Position numbers and translations under genes: made by a program. Below are positions 1 through 7,075 of a stretch of DNA of 11,585 nt, one piece after another. Where the stretch lies: positions 1-11,585 of the forward strand of contig CAMCWG010000069.1 in NCBI GenBank assembly GCA_945882005.1, read 5' to 3'. The number at the start of each line of letters is the position of its first letter. Positions within the stretch are counted from its first letter, which is position 1. The notes under the pieces were generated by a model, which worked only from the letters and a program-made list of their open reading frames with translations, had not been told where the DNA came from and did not search any database. The stretch is from Bordetella parapertussis. Its GTDB lineage: Bacteria; Pseudomonadota; Gammaproteobacteria; Burkholderiales; Burkholderiaceae_B.

Positions 1-629
1 TTGCCCTCGCCTTAAAACGACATCCAGAGCTGACCGCGGCATTGTTGCAACAAGATCATGAAATTGCCTCGCACGGACTGCGCTGGCTGCACTATCAGAA
101 CATCGATGAGGCGACCGAGCGAGCACATATGTCGGCAGCAACCACAATGCTCAATGAAATAACAAACGGTAAGTGGCCATTAGGTTGGTATACAGGTCGC
201 GATAGCCCGAATACCCGGAGGCTCGTTGCTGATCACGGTGGTTTTGAGTACGACAGCGATAATTATGGGGATGATCTTCCCTTTTGGACTGAGGTGACTA
301 AGACGGATGGCATCAAGGTTCCACAGTTAATCGTGCCATACACGCTTGATTCAAACGATATGCGTTTTGCGACACCACAAGGGTTCAACACGGGTCAACA
401 CTTCTTTGAGTATCTGCGTGACAGCTTCGACGTGCTGTATGCCGAAGGTGAGGACTGCCCCAAGATGTTGTCGATCGGCATGCATTGCAGGCTGCTTGGC
501 AGACCAGGTCGCATGGCTGGTTTGATCCGTTTTTTAGACCATCTTGAGAAGCACGACCGCGTTTGGGTTTGCCGGCGCATCGATATTGCTCGCCATTGGA
601 AAACGCAGCACCCATACGCTGGCAAGTGA
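1..629 (+). CDS. puuE: PuuE-type allantoinase / polysaccharide deacetylase-fold protein, C-terminal part (5' end outside window)
   Basis: The frame is open from the left edge (first full codon at base 3), and no real start is visible. The TTG at 42 lies inside the family's conserved region, so the gene begins upstream of the window. The visible 208 residues match the PuuE branch of the NodB/polysaccharide deacetylase family, which in characterised members is a metal-independent allantoinase (allantoin to allantoate) in purine/urate breakdown. Landmarks are the DHEIASHG segment (His codon at 72-74), the TGRDSPNTRRLV segment near 195-230, the GMHCRLLGRPGR segment near 477-512, and the terminal VCRRIDIARHW that ends most family members. 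Family members are about 300 residues long, so roughly a third is missing on the left. No other purine-catabolism gene is visible downstream; partners could lie upstream. The family call is firm. The exact substrate is inferred from the family. Confidence 0.85.
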   Translation, partial: ALALKRHPELTAALLQQDHEIASHGLRWLHYQNIDEATERAHMSAATTMLNEITNGKWPLGWYTGRDSPNTRRLVADHGGFEYDSDNYGDDLPFWTEVTKTDGIKVPQLIVPYTLDSNDMRFATPQGFNTGQHFFEYLRDSFDVLYAEGEDCPKMLSIGMHCRLLGRPGRMAGLIRFLDHLEKHDRVWVCRRIDIARHWKTQHPYAGK

Positions 630-646
630 TGTTCCTGCTCTACAAT
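619..646 (+). promoter_or_regulatory. Candidate sigma70 promoter for kup
   Basis: CTGGCA (619-624, 4 of 6 to TTGACA) and TACAAT (641-646, 5 of 6 to TATAAT) are separated by 16 bases. They overlap the puuE stop codon. Transcription would start near 653, leaving a leader of about 23 bases before the kup ATG. This is pattern matching only; kup could instead be read from a promoter upstream of puuE. Confidence 0.35.
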
Positions 647-675
647 GACGCGTCAAAAGAAAATATCCCAATCGC

Positions 676-2535
676 ATGAATAATCGTCAAGCATTACCCG
701 CCCTGACCCTTGGGGCGATCGGTGTCGTCTATGGCGACATCGGAACGAGCCCCATTTACGCGCTGAAAGAAATTTTTAACGGACACCACCCTATTCCCGT
801 CACACCAGACAATGTCATGGGCATGCTGTCGATTGTATTTTGGTCGATCATGTTGGTTGTATCAATCAAGTATGTGGCTGTTGTCATGCGCGCCGACAAT
901 AAAGGTGAAGGCGGCTCGCTGGCTTTGCTTGCAATGATGACCGAACGTACGCAGGCCTTGGGGTTGACCGGGATCGTGACGATGCTTGGCATCTTTGCTG
1001 CAGGTCTGTTTTTTGGCGACAGTATGATCACGCCCGCAATTTCTGTTCTTTCAGCTGTTGAAGGACTAGAAATTGTGACGCCCAAGTTCACGCCCTTTGT
1101 CATGCCGATCGCGCTCGTGATCTTGACTGGATTGTTTGTCATACAAAAGCACGGCACCTCCATGGTCGGAATGTTCTTTGGACCGGTGATGATTGTCTGG
1201 TTCTCTGTGCTCGGTTTACTGGGCATCGTGCAAATTGCACAAGATCCACAAATATTGCTCGCGTTGAATCCGTTTTATGCCTTCAAGTTTGCAACGGCAT
1301 ACCCCACCCTGACTTTCTTCGCTCTTTCAGCCGTGGTGTTGGCAGTCACGGGAGGTGAAGCCCTCTACACAGACATGGGGCACTTCGGCCGTCGCCCCAT
1401 TCGCTTGGCTTGGTTTGGCTTTGTGCTTCCCGCTCTGGTGTTGAACTACTTTGGACAGGGAGCCCTACTGCTCTCAGATAAAAGCGCAATCGACAGTCCA
1501 TTTTTTAAGCTAGCACCCGAATGGGCGCTCATTCCAATGGTTGTTTTGTCGACAATTGCAGCCTTTATTGCGTCGCAAGCGGTCATCTCTGGTGCGTTCT
1601 CGGTGTCGCGTCAAGCGATTCAAATGGGTTTGTTGCCGCGCATGTTGATCATTCATACCTCCGGCGAAGAGAGAGGGCAGATTTATGTGCCCTTCACCAA
1701 CTGGGTGTTGTTTGCCTGTGTGATTGCACTGGTACTTGGCTTTAAAACCTCTTCCAACCTAGCTTCTGTCTACGGGATTGCCGTTACGGGGACGATGCTC
1801 ATTGATACCATCCTGATTGCCTTTGTGATGAAGCTGATCTGGAAGTGGTCTTGGTTTAGCACGATCCTGGTCGCAGGTTTCCTCTTTGTTATTGACGGTG
1901 CGTTCTTCGCTGCAAACGCGGTGAAGATCCCAGAAGGCGGTTGGTTTCCAATCGGTATCGGTCTGATTACCTTCGTGGTGCTCACGACCTGGCTAAGAGG
2001 TCGTAAGGTCTTGGGCGCAGAGGTTGCCAAGCAGAGCATGCCGATGGACTTATTCATCCAGGCAATTGATGATGTGCACCGAGTGCGTGGCACTGCAATT
2101 TTTATGACGAGCTCAACGAGCGGAGTCCCGACAGCGCTACTTCATAATTTGAAGCATAACCAGATACTGCACGAACGCGTTGTACTGATGACTGTGCACA
2201 CGGCTGATACGCCCTTTGTTAAAGATGCGGAGCGTTTGACGGTTGAAGACTTAGGCAAAGGCTTCAGCAGAATTGTCGTGCGTTACGGATTTATGGAAAA
2301 CCCAGACGTACCCCGTGCCTTGACGCTCTGTAAGCAATTTGGACTGGACTTTGACATGATGTCCACGACGTTCTATCTCTCTCGCGAGACGGTCGTGCCT
2401 TCCGGTCAGCGCAGTGTCTGGGCCATGCGGGCGCAACTCTTTAGAATCATGTCCAAGAATGCGACAAGCGCAACAGACTTTTTTAAAATTCCTGCGAACC
2501 GCGTCGTAGAACTTGGCACACAACTCGTCATCTAA
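676..2535 (+). CDS. kup: Kup-family potassium transporter (K+/H+ symport)
   Basis: This is a complete 619-residue inner-membrane protein, close to the 622 residues of E. coli Kup. The family takes up K+ together with protons at low affinity and keeps working under acid or osmotic stress. The N-terminal signature [15 protein letters not shown] is at residues 16-30. [13 protein letters not shown] is at about 72-84, [19 protein letters not shown] at 114-132, and [15 protein letters not shown] with its conserved acidic residue at 225-239. About twelve membrane segments fill residues 10-440, followed by a hydrophilic cytoplasmic C-terminal domain (about 450-619) that usually modulates transport. 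The ATG at 676 places the signature at the expected distance from the N-terminus. Only a weak purine-rich stretch (about 655-663) could serve as a ribosome-binding site. The stop codon is 5 bases before the threonine aldolase start, so the two may share a transcript although their functions are not obviously linked. Confidence 0.96.
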   Translation: MNNRQALPALTLGAIGVVYGDIGTSPIYALKEIFNGHHPIPVTPDNVMGMLSIVFWSIMLVVSIKYVAVVMRADNKGEGGSLALLAMMTERTQALGLTGIVTMLGIFAAGLFFGDSMITPAISVLSAVEGLEIVTPKFTPFVMPIALVILTGLFVIQKHGTSMVGMFFGPVMIVWFSVLGLLGIVQIAQDPQILLALNPFYAFKFATAYPTLTFFALSAVVLAVTGGEALYTDMGHFGRRPIRLAWFGFVLPALVLNYFGQGALLLSDKSAIDSPFFKLAPEWALIPMVVLSTIAAFIASQAVISGAFSVSRQAIQMGLLPRMLIIHTSGEERGQIYVPFTNWVLFACVIALVLGFKTSSNLASVYGIAVTGTMLIDTILIAFVMKLIWKWSWFSTILVAGFLFVIDGAFFAANAVKIPEGGWFPIGIGLITFVVLTTWLRGRKVLGAEVAKQSMPMDLFIQAIDDVHRVRGTAIFMTSSTSGVPTALLHNLKHNQILHERVVLMTVHTADTPFVKDAERLTVEDLGKGFSRIVVRYGFMENPDVPRALTLCKQFGLDFDMMSTTFYLSRETVVPSGQRSVWAMRAQLFRIMSKNATSATDFFKIPANRVVELGTQLVI

Positions 2536-2540
2536 AGCAT

Positions 2541-3590
2541 ATGACTAACGAAGCTCTCGAATTTCGTAGCGACAATTGTGGGCGCGCGGCCCCAGAGATA
2601 CTTGAGGCCCTCGTCAGCAGCAATAGCGGAAATGCTCTAGGCTATGGCGGCGATGCGCACACCGCAGCGCTCCACGACCGCATGAGCGCGCTATTTGAAC
2701 GGCCGGTACGTGTCTTCCCCATTCCTACCGGAACCGGTGCAAATGCCTTAGCACTGGCAGCGACAACCACACCGTTTTCGGCTGTCTATTGCAGTCCTGA
2801 ATCACACATCAATACGTCCGAATGCAATGCTGCCGGCTTTTTTGGCTCAGGTTTGAAAGTCACCGCTCTTTCTGGGCAATTCGGGAAGTTGGATCCGGCC
2901 GCCTTACAACAAGCGGTTACAACAGCAGGTAAAGGGCAAGCGCATAAGAGCCAGCCCGTAGCCGTAAATATCGTCCAAGCAACTGACCTCGGTGCCGTTT
3001 ATACCTGCGCCGAAGTCACACAACTGGGTACTATCGCAAAAGATCACGATCTTGTCCTGCACATGGACGGCGCGCGGTTCGCCAATGCAGTCGCACATCT
3101 AGGCTGTTCACCGGCAGAGCTAACGTGGAAGGCAGGCGTCGATATTTTGTCCTTTGGCGTGACAAAGAACGGGGGTCTACTAACCGACGCCATCGTTGTC
3201 TTCAATGACGATATTGCAAATAATATTGGTTTTCACCTTAGACGCGCGGGAATGATCTGGTCAAAGATGCGCTTTGCCTCAGCACAAATTCTTGCTTATG
3301 TGCAAGATGATCTTTGGTTGCGACTTGCGAGGCAGTCTAATGGTGCTGCCACCGTACTCGCAAACGCAATTGCTAAGATTGATGGTGCTCACGTGATTGC
3401 GCCGGTCGAAGCGAATGAGGTGTTTCTGAAAATGCGTGCCGAGGCTCTCGATCAGCTTGCCGCAGGTGGTGTACTGTTTTACCGAAGAGGCCCAGAGCTC
3501 GCCCGTCTTGTTTGCCGTTGGGATACAACCGAGCAAGAACTTCAGCAGTTAATCACACTAATAAAAAACGCGGCTTGCTCTAACGCTTGA
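2541..3590 (+). CDS. ltaE: Low-specificity L-threonine aldolase (PLP-dependent)
   Basis: This 349-residue member of the beta-eliminating lyase / threonine aldolase family (fold type I PLP enzymes) cleaves L-threonine or L-allo-threonine to glycine and acetaldehyde in the cytoplasm. The N-terminal FRSDN segment (8-12) is typical. TGTGANALAL (63-72) is the phosphate-binding loop, and H89 in SPESHINTSE is placed to stack on the cofactor ring. HMDGARF (174-180) holds the Asp (D176) that contacts the pyridine nitrogen. DILSFGVTKNGG (201-212) carries the Schiff-base lysine K209. All key residues are present. It starts 5 bases after the kup stop with no good Shine-Dalgarno sequence, so its translation may depend on coupling to kup. 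Its last 11 bases overlap the 3' end of the convergent membrane-protein gene. Stereospecificity cannot be read from the sequence, so the symbol ltaE is by family. Confidence 0.9.
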   Translation: MTNEALEFRSDNCGRAAPEILEALVSSNSGNALGYGGDAHTAALHDRMSALFERPVRVFPIPTGTGANALALAATTTPFSAVYCSPESHINTSECNAAGFFGSGLKVTALSGQFGKLDPAALQQAVTTAGKGQAHKSQPVAVNIVQATDLGAVYTCAEVTQLGTIAKDHDLVLHMDGARFANAVAHLGCSPAELTWKAGVDILSFGVTKNGGLLTDAIVVFNDDIANNIGFHLRRAGMIWSKMRFASAQILAYVQDDLWLRLARQSNGAATVLANAIAKIDGAHVIAPVEANEVFLKMRAEALDQLAAGGVLFYRRGPELARLVCRWDTTEQELQQLITLIKNAACSNA

Positions 3591-5226
3591 GCTTTTTCAT
3601 CTGTTCGGTAAGCTGACTAAAACCGGGCGATCCATCCGCATAATAATAAATATCGAAGTCCTTACAGGCGAAAATCCTGTCTGGGCTCCCTAGCGTGCGA
3701 GTCTCTTCAGCATAAATACTTCCTTTCTGTCGAAGAGCGTCTTGTGCGCGACTAACGATCACGCCATTGATCGCTAGGTCTCTATAGGTCGCCCGGTTAT
3801 TTAGCCAAAGTGTTGGCTCAAACCGCTCATTGACCTGAAGTGCTCGTGCGCGCGTGGATCCGTACGCATCGAGGGTTCGCGTAGTCCAGAACGTCCCAAC
3901 CACATTAAATGGCTTATCCGACATGTGCCCATTAAAGCAGCGTATGCCCTCATGACTTTGGCTGTAACTGGCGTTGAACAACCATGAGAAACTGGCGGTT
4001 GTGTTCGGCCTGCCACAGACAAATGCCACCATTGCAATACCAATGATCACACAAAGACCAAAGTATCGACGGGTAACCATCCCGCTCACCATCAATGTTT
4101 GATGGAATGTTGTAAGTAATACGAATACTGGTAGCAAGGCGACCGGTAAAAAATAGCGCATCAAAGAGTTTCCGGAAACAAGTGTTCCGAACAGCGTGAT
4201 GCAAGCAGACACAGCTGAAAAGAGGACTAAAAATAGAAGTGCCTGATTCGCTGGAGCGCTGGAAAGATCACGTGCACGGGGGGGTGTACCGAAATAGCGA
4301 GTCGCGACCCCTATAGCGGTGATGAGTAGTACCCCAATGATTAAGAACTCAACAGTGCCGCTCGTTGTCTCGGCAACTCTAGCGAGGTTGGCGCCAAATC
4401 CCTGAACACCATCTATGACAGACCTTAAGTGGACGTATTTCCCAATCGACTTTCCGACATGATCAGAAAAAATCATACGCATGAGCTGGCCAAGTAGCAC
4501 ACCAGAAATCATTGAGATGATCAGTACGCGTGATGTGTTCTTATCGAGCTGCAGATACCATCTCATAAATAGTATGCAAGCAACAAAGGGTATAGCCCCT
4601 TGAAGTAAGAACATGGGATTAGAGAAGTACGTCATAGCAGTAAAAGCCACGATCAATCCGTACCCATATCGCCTAGCGAAATGATTGCCGTTTAGAAAAG
4701 CGCAGCAAGTCCAAGTGACAAACAATGTGCAAAGCACTGCACCAAAATAGTATGTGTTAAATAAGAACAGCGTAACAAGCGCCGTCACGTTTACCTCAGC
4801 GCCCTGCTCTAGCGAACAGTACAAAAGCAACAAGCAAACTGACAGGATCGTAAAACCGCAGCGCGCCAAGAGGCTGGCGCCAATCGCTGAGGCGATGCGG
4901 TAAAGAAGAAAAGCATATAGCCAATAGTTAACCAACCCATTCAGAATAAAAGACCACTCCAGGTTTGGCGTCAGGGCATAACAAATGACGTAAATGAATA
5001 TCTCAGGGAAAAAGAATATCTGCGATGAAAAGGTCCAGTCTCTTAGTTCGCCCGAAAACAGCGATTTCGCATAGAGTGCAAGCGTGAGTGAATCGCCATT
5101 GAATAGGAATAATTCATTCCAATTCGACTGCAAGACCTGCCCGATAGCAAGTAACGAAACCGCAATCACGACGCACGATGTGAGCAAGGGCAATGCAATA
5201 TGAAGCGATCGAGAGCTCGAATTCAT
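3580..5226 (-). CDS. Polytopic membrane protein of unknown function, possible GT-C-type glycosyltransferase
   Basis: I do not recognise this 548-residue protein by name. It has a signal-anchor-like first helix (about 9-31) and roughly ten more hydrophobic segments up to about residue 405. A soluble C-terminal domain of about 140 residues (406-548) follows, rich in aromatic residues and containing Cys430 and Cys521. The first extramembrane loop (about 32-69) holds N43-G44-D45 and D63, with FFPE at 72-75. Acidic residues in the first outer loop are the usual hallmark of GT-C glycosyltransferases, which use polyprenyl-phosphate sugars. It lies 20 bases downstream of a DPM1-like synthase of such donors, so a role in transferring a lipid-linked sugar onto an envelope molecule is plausible but inferred. 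The 60-base lines I counted inside it are about 38-45% GC, against about 55-60% in flanking genes, which suggests a different history. The start ATG has no clear Shine-Dalgarno sequence. Its 3' end overlaps ltaE tail to tail by 11 bases. Confidence 0.8.
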   Translation of the reverse strand: MNSSSRSLHIALPLLTSCVVIAVSLLAIGQVLQSNWNELFLFNGDSLTLALYAKSLFSGELRDWTFSSQIFFFPEIFIYVICYALTPNLEWSFILNGLVNYWLYAFLLYRIASAIGASLLARCGFTILSVCLLLLYCSLEQGAEVNVTALVTLFLFNTYYFGAVLCTLFVTWTCCAFLNGNHFARRYGYGLIVAFTAMTYFSNPMFLLQGAIPFVACILFMRWYLQLDKNTSRVLIISMISGVLLGQLMRMIFSDHVGKSIGKYVHLRSVIDGVQGFGANLARVAETTSGTVEFLIIGVLLITAIGVATRYFGTPPRARDLSSAPANQALLFLVLFSAVSACITLFGTLVSGNSLMRYFLPVALLPVFVLLTTFHQTLMVSGMVTRRYFGLCVIIGIAMVAFVCGRPNTTASFSWLFNASYSQSHEGIRCFNGHMSDKPFNVVGTFWTTRTLDAYGSTRARALQVNERFEPTLWLNNRATYRDLAINGVIVSRAQDALRQKGSIYAEETRTLGSPDRIFACKDFDIYYYADGSPGFSQLTEQMKKLKR

Positions 5227-5246
5227 AAGGGTTTATGTCGGGGGCA

Positions 5247-6005
5247 CTAACGGCCCGAGAGAGACTTTAGCTTGATAGAAAGAACCATAAAGAAATTCCG
5301 CCAGATTGTGCTGGCAGGCATCTTTGAGACTCCGTGTTCGCGCTCAGTGAACTCGATCGGAACTTGCCCGATGCGTCGGCATGCGCTTGCAGCTTTGTAC
5401 TTTAAGTCGATCAGGAAACCGTAGCCCGTGTGGTTCAGACGCGCCAAATCGATCTGTTTGAGAAGCGCAATCGCATACATGTTGTAGCCACCCGTATAGT
5501 CAGAGACATGGCTACCTAGTATTAAACGTGCGTACATATTCCCACCACGACTCAAGAGTTTGCGATGCCATTGCCAGTTTGGACTTGAGCCGCCTGGAAT
5601 ATACCGTGACCCCAATACAAAGTCGTGCCCTGCTTCGGCGAGTCTAATAAAGTCTGTCAGGTATTTAGGATTGTGAGACAGATCAGCATCCATTTGCATG
5701 ACAAAATCTGGCGCGATGGGTAGTCGCAACATGCGTGTTAGACCATCAATGTATGCTTTGCCAAGTCCTTCTTTTACGGGACGCACGATCAAGGTCACAC
5801 GAAAATGGTCAGACAACAAACGTTGGGCGGTTTCTTGAACTACTGCGGCTGTGCCATCGGGCGATGAGTCATCCAGAACGTAGACGTCTATCTCTACACC
5901 GGGAGTGCGCTTACCGACATCCGCTAGTGCACCGAGTAACGTACCGATATTTTTCGACTCGTTGTAGGTTGGGACAAGTATTGCTAGCCTCAAGGAGTGC
6001 CCCAC
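5247..6005 (-). CDS. DPM1-like polyprenyl-phosphate glycosyltransferase (GT2 family)
   Basis: This 252-residue single-domain GT-A enzyme of family GT2 resembles dolichol-/polyprenol-phosphate mannose synthases. These transfer a sugar from a nucleotide donor to a polyprenyl phosphate at the cytoplasmic face of the inner membrane. Landmarks are VPTYNE (11-16), LDDSSPDGT (44-52), the QMDADLSHNP segment with the metal-binding D106-A107-D108, the SDYTGGYNMY acceptor-loop region (168-177) and EREHGVSKM (221-229). There is no C-terminal transmembrane pair, as in soluble DPM1-type enzymes. The start is GTG at 6005: an in-frame TGA lies about five codons upstream and there is no ATG between. No strong Shine-Dalgarno sequence is seen; a TTG four codons further in is the alternative. 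It is followed after 20 bases by the polytopic membrane gene, and the two probably form one transcript. The sugar could be mannose, glucose or another. Confidence 0.9.
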   Translation of the reverse strand: MGHSLRLAILVPTYNESKNIGTLLGALADVGKRTPGVEIDVYVLDDSSPDGTAAVVQETAQRLLSDHFRVTLIVRPVKEGLGKAYIDGLTRMLRLPIAPDFVMQMDADLSHNPKYLTDFIRLAEAGHDFVLGSRYIPGGSSPNWQWHRKLLSRGGNMYARLILGSHVSDYTGGYNMYAIALLKQIDLARLNHTGYGFLIDLKYKAASACRRIGQVPIEFTEREHGVSKMPASTIWRNFFMVLSIKLKSLSGR

Positions 6006-6089
6006 AATAATGAGAAGTCAACGCTTCGTGGATTAGAAAAGCCCCAACGGCGTGCGCGAGCCGACAATAGAGCGCAAGGCTAAATTGTA

Positions 6090-6122
6090 AAGGGGTTAGC
6101 TTCTTTTGAAAGCTAACCCCTT
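6090..6122 (-). terminator. Intrinsic terminator after tRNA-Pro
   Basis: A perfect 13-bp inverted repeat (arms 6090-6102 and 6110-6122) surrounds a 7-base loop. Read on the minus strand, the stem ends CCCCTT and continues TACAATTTAG, a modest U-containing tail. It lies 8 bases beyond the encoded CCA end of tRNA-Pro, so it most likely ends that transcript. It also insulates the glycosyltransferase pair from it. The plus-strand side has no T-run and no gene needing termination. Confidence 0.65.
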
Positions 6123-6130
6123 GATATTGC

Positions 6131-6209
<79 letters not shown>

Positions 6210-6217
6210 AGAATGAA

Positions 6218-6247
6218 AGTATAGCAGAGCCAACGAGGTCCTGCCGA
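6218..6247 (-). promoter_or_regulatory. Promoter of tRNA-Pro
   Basis: On the minus strand, TCGGCA (plus 6242-6247, 4 of 6) and TATACT (plus 6218-6223, 5 of 6) are separated by 18 bases. The predicted start is near 6211, a few bases before the mature 5' end at 6207, as expected for a tRNA gene. The spacer region 6224-6244 contains an imperfect dyad, and the -35 box sits between the arms of a 6-bp inverted repeat (6235-6240 and 6255-6260). Confidence 0.6.
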
Positions 6248-6258
6248 GCCAATAGACC

Positions 6259-6675
6259 TCAGCCCAGCTTCAGTTGACCACTCGGCGCGTGCCTGTTTTG
6301 CGCATCAATCAACATCTCACGAATGCTGCTGAGTTCAGTACGCAAAGAGTGCAACTCTTGAGCCGTCAGTCGAACTGCGGCATCAGGGTCTTGTTGCGGC
6401 ACTTCGCGCCCTTCACCCAAACGGTTGCGAGCGCCGCTGATTGTAAAACCTTGCTCGTACAACAGCTCACGTATTTTGCGAATGAGCAAAACCTCATGGT
6501 GCTGATAGTACCGTCGGTTACCGCGACGCTTGACAGGCTTGAGTTGTGTGAACTCTTGCTCCCAGTAGCGTAGAACATGCGGCTTGACGCCACATAAATC
6601 ACTCACTTCACCTATTGTGAAGTAACGCTTAGCCGGAATCGGCGGTAATACAAATGGCTTGTCTGAAATCGTCAT
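6259..6675 (-). CDS. MerR-family transcriptional regulator (ihfA-linked type)
   Basis: This 138-residue protein has an N-terminal winged helix-turn-helix. The recognition region [21 protein letters not shown] is at 18-38, and the wing KRRGNRRYY (49-57) is followed by a second helix pair (61-86). A short linker and a probable dimerising coiled coil (about 102-127) come next. It lacks the C-terminal cysteine set of metal-sensing MerR proteins and has no ligand domain, so its signal is unknown. A gene of this type follows ihfA in many beta- and gammaproteobacteria, and its target is generally uncharacterised. It lies 44 bases downstream of ihfA and is probably the last protein gene of the rpmI-rplT-pheST-ihfA transcript. 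The start ATG is backed only by a short AGG close to it, so initiation may be weak or coupled. Confidence 0.92.
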   Translation of the reverse strand: MTISDKPFVLPPIPAKRYFTIGEVSDLCGVKPHVLRYWEQEFTQLKPVKRRGNRRYYQHHEVLLIRKIRELLYEQGFTISGARNRLGEGREVPQQDPDAAVRLTAQELHSLRTELSSIREMLIDAQNRHAPSGQLKLG

Positions 6676-6719
6676 AACCTGAGCTTAATACGAAAGTCGG
6701 TAGTGAGGCCACACCCAAA

Positions 6720-7031
6720 TTAAATTTGCGGCTGCTCTGGATTCTCAACAGCTCCCTTGAGCTTTTGGCTAGCATGAAATGTCACGACGCGACGAGCAGC
6801 GATCGGTATCGTTTCGCCTGTCTTGGGATTACGCCCAGGACGAGGTGGCTTTTGACGAACCTGAAAATTTCCAAACCCCGAAAGTTTTACCGGCTCGCCT
6901 CGCGCTAAGGCGTCACGAATTTCTTCAAAAAAAGTATCAACGATGTCCTTAGCCTCGCGTTTGTTCAGCCCAACTCGGTCGAACAGGAGCTCAGCGAGCT
7001 CTGCTTTGGTCAGTGTGCGAGGTTCAGTCAT
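6720..7031 (-). CDS. ihfA: Integration host factor alpha subunit
   Basis: This 103-residue DNA-bending protein of the HU/IHF family compares with 99 residues in E. coli IHF alpha. The helical dimerisation region [23 protein letters not shown] spans 7-29. The LSGFGNF strand (50-56) and the beta-arm GRNPKTGE (66-73) carry P69, which corresponds to the proline that intercalates into DNA. The alpha assignment, rather than beta or HU, rests on the [15 protein letters not shown] helix and the location directly downstream of pheT, the conserved ihfA site. With the beta subunit, encoded elsewhere, it bends DNA at specific sites for recombination, replication and transcription. It sits 44 bases after pheT and 44 bases before merR. 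No good Shine-Dalgarno sequence precedes the ATG. Confidence 0.96.
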   Translation of the reverse strand: MTEPRTLTKAELAELLFDRVGLNKREAKDIVDTFFEEIRDALARGEPVKLSGFGNFQVRQKPPRPGRNPKTGETIPIAARRVVTFHASQKLKGAVENPEQPQI

Positions 7032-7075
7032 AAGTTAGATCAGTTGTAAAACGTTAAATAGCTACCATGCCAAGA

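Noticed and set aside
756..1226. 156-codon minus-strand open frame inside kup
   Set aside because: It is the antisense shadow of a transmembrane coding region; it is low in complexity and matches nothing known.
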